In this document: positions 18,445 through 26,480 of the stretch, piece after piece
Numbering within the stretch: the stretch's first letter is position 1
Layout of the letters: every line of letters begins with the position of its first letter
Source: Salinibacterium hongtaonis
Lineage (GTDB): Bacteria; Actinomycetota; Actinomycetes; Actinomycetales; Microbacteriaceae
DNA length: 64,000 nt
Assembly (NCBI RefSeq): GCF_003065485.1
Contig: NZ_CP026951.1
Coordinates: 2,046,001-2,110,000, forward strand
Reading direction: 5' to 3'
Notes under the pieces: generated by a model
Databases searched by the model: none
What the model saw: only the letters and a program-made list of their open reading frames with translations
What the model was told of the DNA's origin: nothing
Translations under genes and position numbers: made by a program

Positions 18445-19365
18445 GTGACACCCCCACCCTCAGCTCCGCTCCCTTCGCATCTCTCTGGGCGCCCGTTTTC
18501 GAGAGCAGAAGCCGTCGCGTCTGGGGTGGGCGATGGCCGGCTGAGATCGTCAGACCTCTCGAGTCCGTTTCACGGGGTGCGAGTTTCTGCCGACATCGAG
18601 CCGAGTCTCTCGATCCGGCTTCAGGCATACCAACAACGGATGCCGTCACACCAGCACTACAGCCACACGACGGCGGCCCTCATCCATGGAATCCCCCTGC
18701 CGCTCAGCGCGGAGCGGGATACCCGCCTCCATGTGAGCGCGGCTCGAGGGGCCGGATTTCCCCGCGCTCGCGGCGTGGTCGGTCACCACAGCGGAACCGT
18801 CACGAGACTGGTCCGCGTCGCTGGCTACCTCGTCTCGTCGCCCGTGACCGCATGGTGTGAACTTGCCTGCATCCTGCCCCTCGACGATCTCGTGGCCGCG
18901 GGCGACTTTCTCATCACCGGAAACGAGCCCATTTTCGGCTATCCGCCTCTCTCCGATGCTGCCCAGCTATCGGATGCCCTGGCAGCGCGGTCTGGCCACC
19001 GCGGCATCCGCACACTCGCCGAGGCGCTGCGACTTGTTCGATACGGGGCGGTCTCACGCATGGAAACACTGACCCGGCTACTGATCGTGCGAGGAGGCCT
19101 GCCTGAACCGGCTCTCAATTACGAGGTGCCAGGCGCTCATGGGGCGATTGTGGATCTCGCCTATGCGCAGCAGAGGGTAGCGGTCGAATATCAGGGGGAC
19201 ATCCATCGGGAGCGTGACAGGTTCCGGCGAGATATAACGCGCCGAGAGCGGCTTGAGGACTGCGGCTGGACCGTCATTTATGTGTCGACGGACGACATTG
19301 TGCGTTACCCCCGCGAAACTGTCGCGCGCATTCGAACACGACTCGCTGCGCGCGGCTGGGCGTAG
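18445..19365 (+). CDS. DUF559-type (PD-(D/E)XK-like) protein of unknown role
   Basis: A 306-aa protein of a family common in Microbacteriaceae. The N-terminal half is a domain often annotated AbiEi-like (HLSGRPFSRAEAVASGVGDGRLRSSDL; TTAALIHGIPLP). The C-terminal part fits the DUF559 endonuclease-like fold: IVDLAYAQQRVAVEYQGDIH (D, E and Q positions of a PD-(D/E)XK core), RRDITRRERLEDCGWTVIYVSTDDI. No partner toxin or methylase is adjacent, so no defence role is claimed. GTG 18445 is taken as start because family homology begins there; an open frame extends upstream to 18349. Confidence 0.78.
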   Translation: MTPPPSAPLPSHLSGRPFSRAEAVASGVGDGRLRSSDLSSPFHGVRVSADIEPSLSIRLQAYQQRMPSHQHYSHTTAALIHGIPLPLSAERDTRLHVSAARGAGFPRARGVVGHHSGTVTRLVRVAGYLVSSPVTAWCELACILPLDDLVAAGDFLITGNEPIFGYPPLSDAAQLSDALAARSGHRGIRTLAEALRLVRYGAVSRMETLTRLLIVRGGLPEPALNYEVPGAHGAIVDLAYAQQRVAVEYQGDIHRERDRFRRDITRRERLEDCGWTVIYVSTDDIVRYPRETVARIRTRLAARGWA

Positions 19366-19541
19366 GTCAGGTCGTGGGCAGTTGCCCAGCCGTGCCCGTT
19401 TCGGCCCGCGAGACTACGCAACTTGTCGAGAAAGAGGGCGGCGGAGGACAACTTGCGCAGTCTCGGCGAATGGTGGGGTGCGGGAGAGGAGGTTGGGGAG
19501 CAGGCCGGGGAGCAGGGCCGGCCGGCTCCGCGGCTAGAAAC

Positions 19542-20477
19542 TCAGTCGGAGATGATGCGGGCGCCGTGAACGGGACCCGTGGCACGGATCACCCTGTGCC
19601 GTGCCGCGCTCAACGCGACCTGCAGGTCGAGAGCCCCGTCGGCATCCGGCGCCAGAAAAGCGACCGTCGGGCCCGACCCGGAGACCATGCCCGCGAGTGC
19701 GCCGTTCTCCTCGCCGAGCTCAAGAACCTGGCCGAGTCGCGATTCCAGGTGAAGCGCTGGGGCCTGAAGGTCGTTGTGCATGACCTCGGCGAGCATCGCG
19801 GGGTCGCCTGCCCGCAGCGCGTGAAGGACGGGCGCGTCGACGCTGGGGACCCGCTCGGCCGGGTAGATATCGAGGGCGTGGCGCTCGCGGTGGCGGTCGA
19901 GTTCCGAATACACGGTTGGCGTGCTCATGCCGAAATCGGCGAGGACGAGAACCCAGTGAAACTGGCCCTTCGCCAGTGCCGGACTGAGCTGGTCGCCACG
20001 GCCGGTGCCCACGGCCGTGCCACCCATCAGCGCGAAGGGAACATCTGCTCCGAGCTGGGCGGCAAGCGAGATGAGCTCCTCGCGGCCCAGATCGGTGCCC
20101 CACAGGGTGTCACAGGCAAGAAGGGTTGCCGCAGCATCCGCGGATCCACCGCCCATGCCGCCGGCAACGGGCACGTTCTTATCCACCTCGAGCCGCACTC
20201 CCCCGCGGAAACCGGAGACGCGGGCCAGCAACTGAGCCGCTTTGATCGCGAGATTGCTGCCGTCGAGGGCGAGGCCAGAGGTGTCGATAGAACCTGAGAA
20301 CGCGACCGAGAAGTCGTCTGCGGGATAGGCGCGAATGTCTTCGTACAGAGAGACGGCCTGGTAAGCGGTGGCCACATCGTGGTAGCCGTCGTCGAGCAGA
20401 GCGCCGACCTTGAGAAAGACATTGAGTTTGCCCGGAGCGCGAGCATGGATCATGCGGGGCCTCGCGAGCGACGTCAT
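19542..20477 (-). CDS. ispE: 4-diphosphocytidyl-2-C-methyl-D-erythritol kinase
   Basis: Fourth step of the MEP isoprenoid pathway. The 311-aa GHMP kinase has the substrate motif [20 protein letters not shown] (about residues 15-34), the ATP loop [17 protein letters not shown] and a C-terminal GSGPTVAFL motif. It is the last gene of a minus-strand run metG-tatD-ksgA-(DUF4287-like)-ispE, a conserved actinobacterial neighbourhood. The 176 nt downstream to 19366 hold no gene; they are purine-rich near the ispE end. Confidence 0.95.
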   Translation of the reverse strand: MTSLARPRMIHARAPGKLNVFLKVGALLDDGYHDVATAYQAVSLYEDIRAYPADDFSVAFSGSIDTSGLALDGSNLAIKAAQLLARVSGFRGGVRLEVDKNVPVAGGMGGGSADAAATLLACDTLWGTDLGREELISLAAQLGADVPFALMGGTAVGTGRGDQLSPALAKGQFHWVLVLADFGMSTPTVYSELDRHRERHALDIYPAERVPSVDAPVLHALRAGDPAMLAEVMHNDLQAPALHLESRLGQVLELGEENGALAGMVSGSGPTVAFLAPDADGALDLQVALSAARHRVIRATGPVHGARIISD

Positions 20478-20555
20478 GGAATAAACCTACTCGACCAGTC
20501 GGTCTACTCCAGACCGTTGAGGGTCTCTCGGTCAAGACCTACCCCGCAAGCGCGT

Positions 20556-21080
20556 TCAGAATCTCCGCGAGTTCGGCTTTTGCCGGGGCAAGCGACTCTG
20601 GCCCGCGAGCCGCAGGCGCGTGAGAGCGACTCTGCTGCGATTGACGGTGCCGATTCCGGCCGGGCTCACCGTGACGAGCATGCCCGTTCCGTCGGCAAGC
20701 CTCCAGCGGGCGGTCGGATGCTTCGCGTCGCGGCTCACAGAATCCGGCCCCGTGTCGAGATGGTCATTAATGAGGCTCACGGCCCGATCGAGGGTCGTCT
20801 GCCGGTCTCCGTCCACCGTGCGGCTGATCCCAGCAGCGAATGTGCCGTCGGGTTGTTGGCCGGGCAGCCGCATGCCGCGCGCCTGCTCGTATCCGACCGT
20901 GATTCCCTGCGCCCACCATCCGTCGACACGATGCTCGCGGTGCAGCCATGCGGCGATTTGCGTATGACTCCATGTCGGCGCGTTCTCGGCGTCGAGCAAT
21001 GCATGCCATTCGCCGCGGGTCTTGCCCGTTGCGGCCATGAGCTTGGTATCGGAGATTGTGCTCGGCGAGACGGCGACCAT
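20556..21080 (-). CDS. Conserved protein of the DUF4287-like type, 3' end apparently frameshifted
   Basis: Begins with a GTG-read frame and contains AATGKTRGEWHALLDAENAPTWSH, then WWAQGITVGYEQARGMRLPGQQPDGTF, the pattern of a small actinobacterial family I know only as DUF4287-like; biochemical function unknown. The last about 13 residues (after RLRLAG) look random and basic. In the -1 frame, from the GGG run at 20602-20604, the sequence continues PESLAPAKAELAEILNALAG and stops at 20539, a natural helical C-terminus. One additional G in the GGG run would join the two parts into about 180 aa. This is either a real inactivating deletion or a homopolymer sequencing error. Confidence 0.72.
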   Translation of the reverse strand: MVAVSPSTISDTKLMAATGKTRGEWHALLDAENAPTWSHTQIAAWLHREHRVDGWWAQGITVGYEQARGMRLPGQQPDGTFAAGISRTVDGDRQTTLDRAVSLINDHLDTGPDSVSRDAKHPTARWRLADGTGMLVTVSPAGIGTVNRSRVALTRLRLAGQSRLPRQKPNSRRF

Positions 21081-21168
21081 GCGGTCACGATACGCCGCGA
21101 ACCATGAGCATAGAAGGCAACGGAGCGGATGCTACGCAAACCACAAGGTGGCCTGCAGACGGCGAGTT

Positions 21169-22020
21169 CTAGGCCTTGGCCGCCCGGGTGATGGCGAGAA
21201 AGTCGTCGACGGTGAGCTGCTCGCCGCGAAGCGTTGGGTCGATGCCTGCGGCCTCGAGTCGTTCGGTCGCGGCGGCCGAACTGCCGAGCACGCTTGAGAG
21301 CGACTGTCGCAGCATTTTGCGGCGCTGGCCGAAGGCGGCATCCACCAGCGCGAACGTATCGATGCGCTCCTGCTCGGTGCCGATGACGTCTTCTCGCAGG
21401 GTGAAGCCCACGAGGATCGAGTCCACGTTGGGCACGGGCCAGAACACCTGCCGGCTCACCATTCCCGCAGTGCGCCAGTGCCCATACCAGGCGGCTTTCA
21501 CGCTGGGGCTGCCATAAATCTTGGAGCCGGGAGTTGCGGCGATGCGCTGGCCAACCTCGGCCTGCACCATGACGAGCCCCGACGTGATGAAGCGAAAGTG
21601 CTCCAAGAAATGCAGCAGAACGGGCACGGACACGTTGTAGGGAAGGTTCGCAACGAGGGTGGTGGGGCGCCCCGGTAGCTCGGTGATGGTCATCGCGTCG
21701 TGCAGGACCACCGTGAGGTCGGCATCCGGCTGCAACTGCGAAACCGTCAGCGGCAGCTGAGCGGCAAGGCGCGGGTCGATCTCGACGGCGATAACAGGGG
21801 CGCCGGTTTCGAGCAGGCCCAGCGTGAGCGAGCCCAGCCCGGGGCCCACCTCGACGACGGGGCTGTCGCCCGTGACTCCAGCCGCCTTGACGATGCGTCG
21901 CACCGTGTTGGCATCGATGACAAAGTTCTGGCCGAGTTTCTTTGTCGGTTGCAGATCGAGCAGGTCGGCGAGGTCTCGCACCTCGGCGGGGCCGAGCAGT
22001 TTTCCTGACGACGTGCTCAT
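21169..22020 (-). CDS. rsmA: 16S rRNA (adenine1518/1519-N6)-dimethyltransferase
   Basis: KsgA/RsmA dimethylates two adjacent adenines in the helix 45 loop of 16S rRNA late in 30S assembly. The 283-aa product shows KKLGQNFVIDANTVRRI (residues 27-43), the SAM motif VVEVGPGLGSLTLGLLE and the catalytic NLPYNVSVPVLLHFL. The C-terminal helical domain (residues about 205-283) is intact. Its ATG overlaps the tatD stop by 4 nt (ATGA), so translation is coupled. Also known as ksgA. Confidence 0.96.
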   Translation of the reverse strand: MSTSSGKLLGPAEVRDLADLLDLQPTKKLGQNFVIDANTVRRIVKAAGVTGDSPVVEVGPGLGSLTLGLLETGAPVIAVEIDPRLAAQLPLTVSQLQPDADLTVVLHDAMTITELPGRPTTLVANLPYNVSVPVLLHFLEHFRFITSGLVMVQAEVGQRIAATPGSKIYGSPSVKAAWYGHWRTAGMVSRQVFWPVPNVDSILVGFTLREDVIGTEQERIDTFALVDAAFGQRRKMLRQSLSSVLGSSAAATERLEAAGIDPTLRGEQLTVDDFLAITRAAKA

Positions 22021-22913
22021 GCGAGAGCGTGGGGCGGCAGGTCGGCGGCAGCATCGACGAAGACAGGCTCGTCGTTCCAGCTGCCGTAGACGAGCTCAGT
22101 GTTAGACGCGATCTGGGCGGCGAGGATCGACTCGCTGGTGCCGAGCGTGTCGGCCATCAGTCGCAGGGTGTGCGGAATCATGTACGACGCATTCGTCTGG
22201 CCGCGGTGCGGGGTTGGGGTGAGGTACGGGGAGTCGGTTTCTACGAGGATGCGGTCCCGCGGCGTCGCCACAAGGGCCTCGCGCAGCACCGGAGCATTCT
22301 TAAAGGTGATGGTTCCCGCAAACGAGAGATACCACCCCTGCTCCGCGCAGAGCTGCGCCATCTCGACGTCGCCAGAAAAACAGTGGAACACCGTTCGTTC
22401 GGGGGCGCCGACTCTGAGCAGTGTGGCGATGACATCGGCGTGCGCATCGCGATCGTGAATCTGCAGCGCAAGACCGTGTTTCTTGGCGATCTCGATGTGG
22501 GCCTCGAAGGCCCGCATCTGGGCGGGCTTGCCGGCATCATCGGTGCGAAAGTAGTCGAGGCCCGTTTCACCGACCGCGCGGACGCGGGGGCGTGAGGCGA
22601 GCTCGTCAATCTCAGCGAGGGCATCGTCGAGGGTGCCCTCTGCCTCCAACGCCGGGACGTCGTTCGGGTGGATCGCAACCGCGGCGAGCATGCGGGGTTC
22701 GCGCGATGCCATCTCCGCCGACCATCGGGACGAAGCAACATCGGTTCCCACCTGCACGACACCCCTGACCCCGACGCTGCTGGCCTTGTCGAGTGCTTCG
22801 CGATAGTCGAGAAGCTCCGACTCCCCCTCTGGCACCCAGAGCGCCGAGTCGAGGTGGGTGTGGTTGTCATACACGCCGACGACGAGCGGTTCTGGCAGCG
22901 GGGGGTAAGTCAT
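22017..22913 (-). CDS. tatD: TatD family metal-dependent hydrolase
   Basis: Amidohydrolase-fold enzyme of the TatD group, which has 3'-5' exonuclease or DNase activity in studied members. Metal-site motifs are present: DNHTHLD near the N-terminus, VGETGLDYFR, IHDRDAHAD, FHCFSGD and VETDSPYLTP, in 298 aa. ATG 22913 follows GAGG at suitable distance and lies 13 nt after the metG stop. It is the middle gene of metG-tatD-ksgA, a widespread gene order. Confidence 0.94.
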   Translation of the reverse strand: MTYPPLPEPLVVGVYDNHTHLDSALWVPEGESELLDYREALDKASSVGVRGVVQVGTDVASSRWSAEMASREPRMLAAVAIHPNDVPALEAEGTLDDALAEIDELASRPRVRAVGETGLDYFRTDDAGKPAQMRAFEAHIEIAKKHGLALQIHDRDAHADVIATLLRVGAPERTVFHCFSGDVEMAQLCAEQGWYLSFAGTITFKNAPVLREALVATPRDRILVETDSPYLTPTPHRGQTNASYMIPHTLRLMADTLGTSESILAAQIASNTELVYGSWNDEPVFVDAAADLPPHALA

Positions 22914-22926
22914 GCTGACGGTGTCC

Positions 22927-24516
22927 TCACTGTGCGACGTTCTGATCGACGGCATCCTGCTCGATGCGCGGGAACAGCGGCGGAAGGGTTGAGACGCTCG
23001 ATCCGGGCTGAAGAACACCCCACTGGCCCGCCTCGGGAATGAGCTGCTCCGTGAGCGGCGTTGTGAAGCCGAGCGCTGCCCAGAGCTTTGCCGTTGCCTC
23101 GGGAATCACGGGCGAGAGCACAACCGCAAGAGCCCGTAGTCCCTCGGCGGTCGTGTAAAGCACGGTACCGAGACGCTCCCGCGTCTCCTCCTTCTTGGCC
23201 AGAACCCAGGGTTCCTGCACCGTGATGTAGCCGTTGAGATCATCGACGACGGTCCACACCGCGGCGATTGCCTCGTGGATCGCGAATCGGTCCATTGCAG
23301 CATCCGCCGAGGCTACGGCCGAGGCAAGATTCTGCTGGATGGTGCGGTCGGCTTCCGTGTACTCGCCCGGTGTCGGCACAACGCCGTCGTAGTACTTGTT
23401 GATCATCGCGATCACACGGGAGGCGAGGTTGCCAAAGCCGTTGGCCAACTCCGACTGGTAGCGGGCCGCAAGGTCTTCCCAGCTGAACGAGCCGTCTTGA
23501 CCAAAATGGATGGCGCTCATGAAGTAGTAGCGGAACGCGTCGGCACCGAACGTGTCGGTGATATCCGAGGGCGCGATACCCGTGAGCTTGGACTTGGACA
23601 TCTTTTCGCCGCCCACGAGCAGCCAGCCGTGACCAAAGACCTTCTGGGAGACGGGCAGTCCTGCCGCCATCAACATGGCGGGCCAGATCACTGCGTGAAA
23701 GCGGGCGATGTCTTTGCCTACGAGCTGCACGGCGGGCCAGCGCCGCTCAAAGTTCTCTTCGTCGACGCCGTAGCCGATCGCGGTGACGTAGTTGAGTAGC
23801 GCCTCGAACCACACATAGACGACGTGCTTGTCGTCCCACGGGATCTGGATGCCCCAGTCGAAGCTTGAGCGCGAGATCGAGAGGTCACGAAGCCCCTGCT
23901 TCACGAACTGAATGATCTCGTTGCGCACGCTTTCGGGCTGAACGAAGTCGGGGTTGGTTTCGTAGAGGTCGAGCAGGCGCTGCTCGAAGTCACTCATGCG
24001 AAAGAAGTAGTTGGTCTCCTTGAGCACCTCGACGGGCTTGGAGTGGATGGCGCAGACAAGCTGGCCCGCGTACTCGCCCGTTCCGGGAACGAGGTCGCCT
24101 GGCTGCTTGTATTCCTCGCAGCCAACGCAGTAATGGCCTTCGAACTCGCCCTGGTAGATAAAGCCGTCGTCGTAGAGCTTCTGCAAGAAGATCTTGACGC
24201 CCTCTTCGTGGCGAACATCCGTGGTGCGAATGAAGTCATCGTTGGCGATGTTGATGGTCTCAAGCAGAGGCTTCCATGCGCTCTCGACGAGGCGGTCTGC
24301 CCACTCCTTGGGGGTAACCCCGTTGGCTACGGCGGTGCGCAGAATCTTCTGCCCGTGCTCATCCGTTCCCGTGAGCAGCCACGTGTCGTCTCCGCTCTGG
24401 CGGTGCCAGCGCGCGAGAACGTCTGCGGCCACCTCCGTGTAGGCGTGCCCGATGTGGGGCACATCGTTGACGTAGAAGATGGGCGTGGCGATATAGAAGG
24501 ACTTGCCTGACGACAT
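22927..24516 (-). CDS. metG: Methionyl-tRNA synthetase
   Basis: Charges tRNA-Met. Class I synthetase of 529 aa with the HIGH element (FYVNDVPHIGHAYTEVAADV), one zinc knuckle-type CVGC pair (HYCVGCEEYKQPGDL) followed by a single further Cys (QLVCAIH), KMSKS (VGGEKMSKSKLTG) and the helical anticodon-binding domain (about residues 380-500). There is no C-terminal tRNA-binding (EMAP) domain, as expected for this short form. ATG 24516 has AGGA 8 nt upstream; a longer open frame reaches 24618 but lacks homology. Confidence 0.95.
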   Translation of the reverse strand: MSSGKSFYIATPIFYVNDVPHIGHAYTEVAADVLARWHRQSGDDTWLLTGTDEHGQKILRTAVANGVTPKEWADRLVESAWKPLLETINIANDDFIRTTDVRHEEGVKIFLQKLYDDGFIYQGEFEGHYCVGCEEYKQPGDLVPGTGEYAGQLVCAIHSKPVEVLKETNYFFRMSDFEQRLLDLYETNPDFVQPESVRNEIIQFVKQGLRDLSISRSSFDWGIQIPWDDKHVVYVWFEALLNYVTAIGYGVDEENFERRWPAVQLVGKDIARFHAVIWPAMLMAAGLPVSQKVFGHGWLLVGGEKMSKSKLTGIAPSDITDTFGADAFRYYFMSAIHFGQDGSFSWEDLAARYQSELANGFGNLASRVIAMINKYYDGVVPTPGEYTEADRTIQQNLASAVASADAAMDRFAIHEAIAAVWTVVDDLNGYITVQEPWVLAKKEETRERLGTVLYTTAEGLRALAVVLSPVIPEATAKLWAALGFTTPLTEQLIPEAGQWGVLQPGSSVSTLPPLFPRIEQDAVDQNVAQ

Positions 24517-24588
24517 GCGCTCAATCCTAAACGGAGGGGGTGGGCGGTTACGGCGATACTGCGGATGCGCTCCCCGCGAGTGTGGGAA

Positions 24589-24647
24589 TCTGTGGGTTTT
24601 TCTGTGATCGTGTTGCAATCACAGTTATTCGGGCGTACTCTCACAGA
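24589..24647 (+). promoter_or_regulatory. Promoter and operator region of the fructose operon
   Basis: TTGCAA (24613-24618) and TACTCT (24636-24641) are separated by 17 bp, a plausible -35/-10 pair. A perfect 7-bp inverted repeat CTGTGAT-N9-ATCACAG (24602-24624) overlaps the -35. Further half-sites TCTGTG (24589) and CACAGA (24642) flank it. It probably binds the DeoR-type regulator encoded next; a CRP-type site is less likely because the spacer is too long. Confidence 0.65.
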
Positions 24648-24693
24648 AACGCAGGCGAGCCCGCCGCATCCTGGGCCGTCGAAGGAGACCGCG

Positions 24694-25482
24694 ATGTACG
24701 CCACCGAACGCCAGCAGCAGATCGAGAATCGCCTTGCCAATGACGGCCGCGTCACGGTTGTCGACCTCGCCCGCGAGTTCGACGTCTCAAACGAGACCGT
24801 GCGCCGTGACCTCGACCAGCTTGAGCTTCGCGGCGTTCTCCGCCGGGTTCATGGCGGGGCCGTCTCGGCCGCCCGCATCAGCAGAACAGAAGAGAGCATC
24901 GCCCAGCGCAGCGACCGCAACGCTGCAGCCAAAGAGCGCATCGCTCTCGCCGCGCTCGCCCTGATTCCCTCAACCTTCAGCGGGGCAATCGCCATCGACT
25001 CGGGAACCACGACGGGCATGCTCGCCCAGGGGCTCTCCCGTTGGCAGCCAGACACTCCTGACCGCTCGCTCACCGTCATAACCCACTCCATCGCCATTGC
25101 GAGCGCCGTGAGCGACAACCCGCATATCGAAGTCCAGATCATCGGCGGCCGCCTGCGTGGCATTACGAGCGCCGCGGTCGGGCCTACGACGCTCGCGCAG
25201 CTCTCCCGCCTCCGACCCGACATCGCCTTCGTCGGCGCAAACGGGCTCCACTCGGACTTCGGATTCAGCACCCCAGACCCCGACGAAGCCGCAGTCAAAA
25301 CCGCGCTCACCCGGGGAGCGCGCCGGGCAATTGCCCTCGTTGACGCCTCCAAACTCGGCGTCGAAACGCTCGTGAGCTTCGCGACCCTCGCCGACATCGA
25401 CACCCTTGTCACCGACAAACAACCAGACATTGACCTCTCCCATCCCCTGCGCGACGCCGACGTCGAGGTGGTTCTCGCATGA
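24694..25482 (+). CDS. fruR: DeoR family regulator of the fructose operon
   Basis: Repressor-type protein of 262 aa. N-terminal DeoR helix-turn-helix (VVDLAREFDVSNETVRRDLDQLELRGVLRRVHGG, residues about 22-55), then a DeoR C-terminal sugar-phosphate sensor domain (IAIDSGTTTGMLAQ; FVGANGLHSDFGFSTPDPDEAAVK; VDASKLG). ATG 24694 has GAAGGAG 6 nt upstream. Its stop overlaps fruK by ATGA. In characterised relatives the effector is fructose 1-phosphate or 1,6-bisphosphate; here this is inferred from context. Confidence 0.9.
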   Translation: MYATERQQQIENRLANDGRVTVVDLAREFDVSNETVRRDLDQLELRGVLRRVHGGAVSAARISRTEESIAQRSDRNAAAKERIALAALALIPSTFSGAIAIDSGTTTGMLAQGLSRWQPDTPDRSLTVITHSIAIASAVSDNPHIEVQIIGGRLRGITSAAVGPTTLAQLSRLRPDIAFVGANGLHSDFGFSTPDPDEAAVKTALTRGARRAIALVDASKLGVETLVSFATLADIDTLVTDKQPDIDLSHPLRDADVEVVLA

Positions 25483-26438
25483 TCGTGACACTGACGGCTA
25501 ATCCGAGCCTCGACCGCACGATCGAGCTCGGCACACGGCTCGCGCGCGGCGAAGTCCAGCGCGCCATCGCGAGCGGAGACCAGCCAGGCGGCAAGGGAGT
25601 CAACGTCTCCCGCGCGCTCATCGCCTCGGGTCTCGACACGATCGCGATTCTGCCGGGCGCAGCATCCGACCCCATGCTCGTAGCCCTGCGGGCGGAGCAC
25701 ACTCCCGCGGCGAGCCTGCCCATCGCTGGCCGAGTTCGATCGAATGTGACCATCACAGAACCGGATGGCACGACCACCAAAATCAACGAGCCGGGGCCTC
25801 TGCTCAGCGCCGCCGATGACAACGCCCTCATTGCCCTTGTCGCCGCGCACGCGCGTGGTGCCGACTGGCTCGTGCTCGCCGGGTCTCTGCCGCCGGGACT
25901 CAGCTCCGACTTTTATGCTCGCGTCGTGACAGCCGTGCGCAGTGAAGGCTCTGGCCCACGCATCGCCGTGGACTCGTCGGGCGAGCCCATGAAGGCACTC
26001 ATCGCCTCGGGGGTGGGCGTCGACCTCATCAAGCCCAATTCCGAGGAGCTCGCCGAGCTCACCGCGCTGCCCGACACCTTTGAAGAAGACCCGGATGCCG
26101 CGGCCGCGGCCGCCCGCACACTCGTGGCCCGAGGCTGCCGAGCCGTGCTCGCAACCCTCGGAGCGCAGGGCGCCCTGCTCGTGACCGCCGACGCAACCTG
26201 GAGAGCGACCATGCCTCCCGTGATCGCGCGCAGCACGGTGGGGGCGGGCGACGCCTCCCTTGCGGGATACCTGCTCGCCGATCAGCACGGCGCCACCCCC
26301 GACCGTCGTCTCGCCCAAGCCGTTGCCCACGGGGCCGCAGCAGCATCCCTGCCCGGCAGCACAATGCCTTCCCCGGCCGATACCACCCCAGAGCTTGCCG
26401 AGGTTCGACGGCTCTCCGACCTTTCGAACGCCGACTAG
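25479..26438 (+). CDS. fruK: 1-phosphofructokinase
   Basis: PfkB-type kinase that converts fructose 1-phosphate, the product of the fructose PTS, to fructose 1,6-bisphosphate. The 319-aa product has the N-terminal MIVTLTANPSLDRTIEL, the first PfkB signature GGKGVNVSRALIASG (about residues 38-52), and the second with the catalytic base, STVGAGDASLAGYLLA. It overlaps the regulator by 4 nt and precedes fruA by 42 nt, confirming fructose rather than tagatose use. Confidence 0.95.
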   Translation: MIVTLTANPSLDRTIELGTRLARGEVQRAIASGDQPGGKGVNVSRALIASGLDTIAILPGAASDPMLVALRAEHTPAASLPIAGRVRSNVTITEPDGTTTKINEPGPLLSAADDNALIALVAAHARGADWLVLAGSLPPGLSSDFYARVVTAVRSEGSGPRIAVDSSGEPMKALIASGVGVDLIKPNSEELAELTALPDTFEEDPDAAAAAARTLVARGCRAVLATLGAQGALLVTADATWRATMPPVIARSTVGAGDASLAGYLLADQHGATPDRRLAQAVAHGAAAASLPGSTMPSPADTTPELAEVRRLSDLSNAD

Positions 26439-26480
26439 CGCCGCCCCCGCGTCGCAGAAATCTCACACAAGGAGAAAGCA

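Noticed and set aside
18445-19365. Toxin-antitoxin or restriction system based on the AbiEi/DUF559-like protein
   Set aside because: No partner toxin, methylase or specificity gene lies nearby, and the family occurs widely as single genes.
24602-24624. CRP/GlxR-like site TGTGA...TCACA before the fructose operon
   Set aside because: The spacer is 11 bp, not the 6 bp of the GlxR consensus. Treated as a DeoR-type operator.
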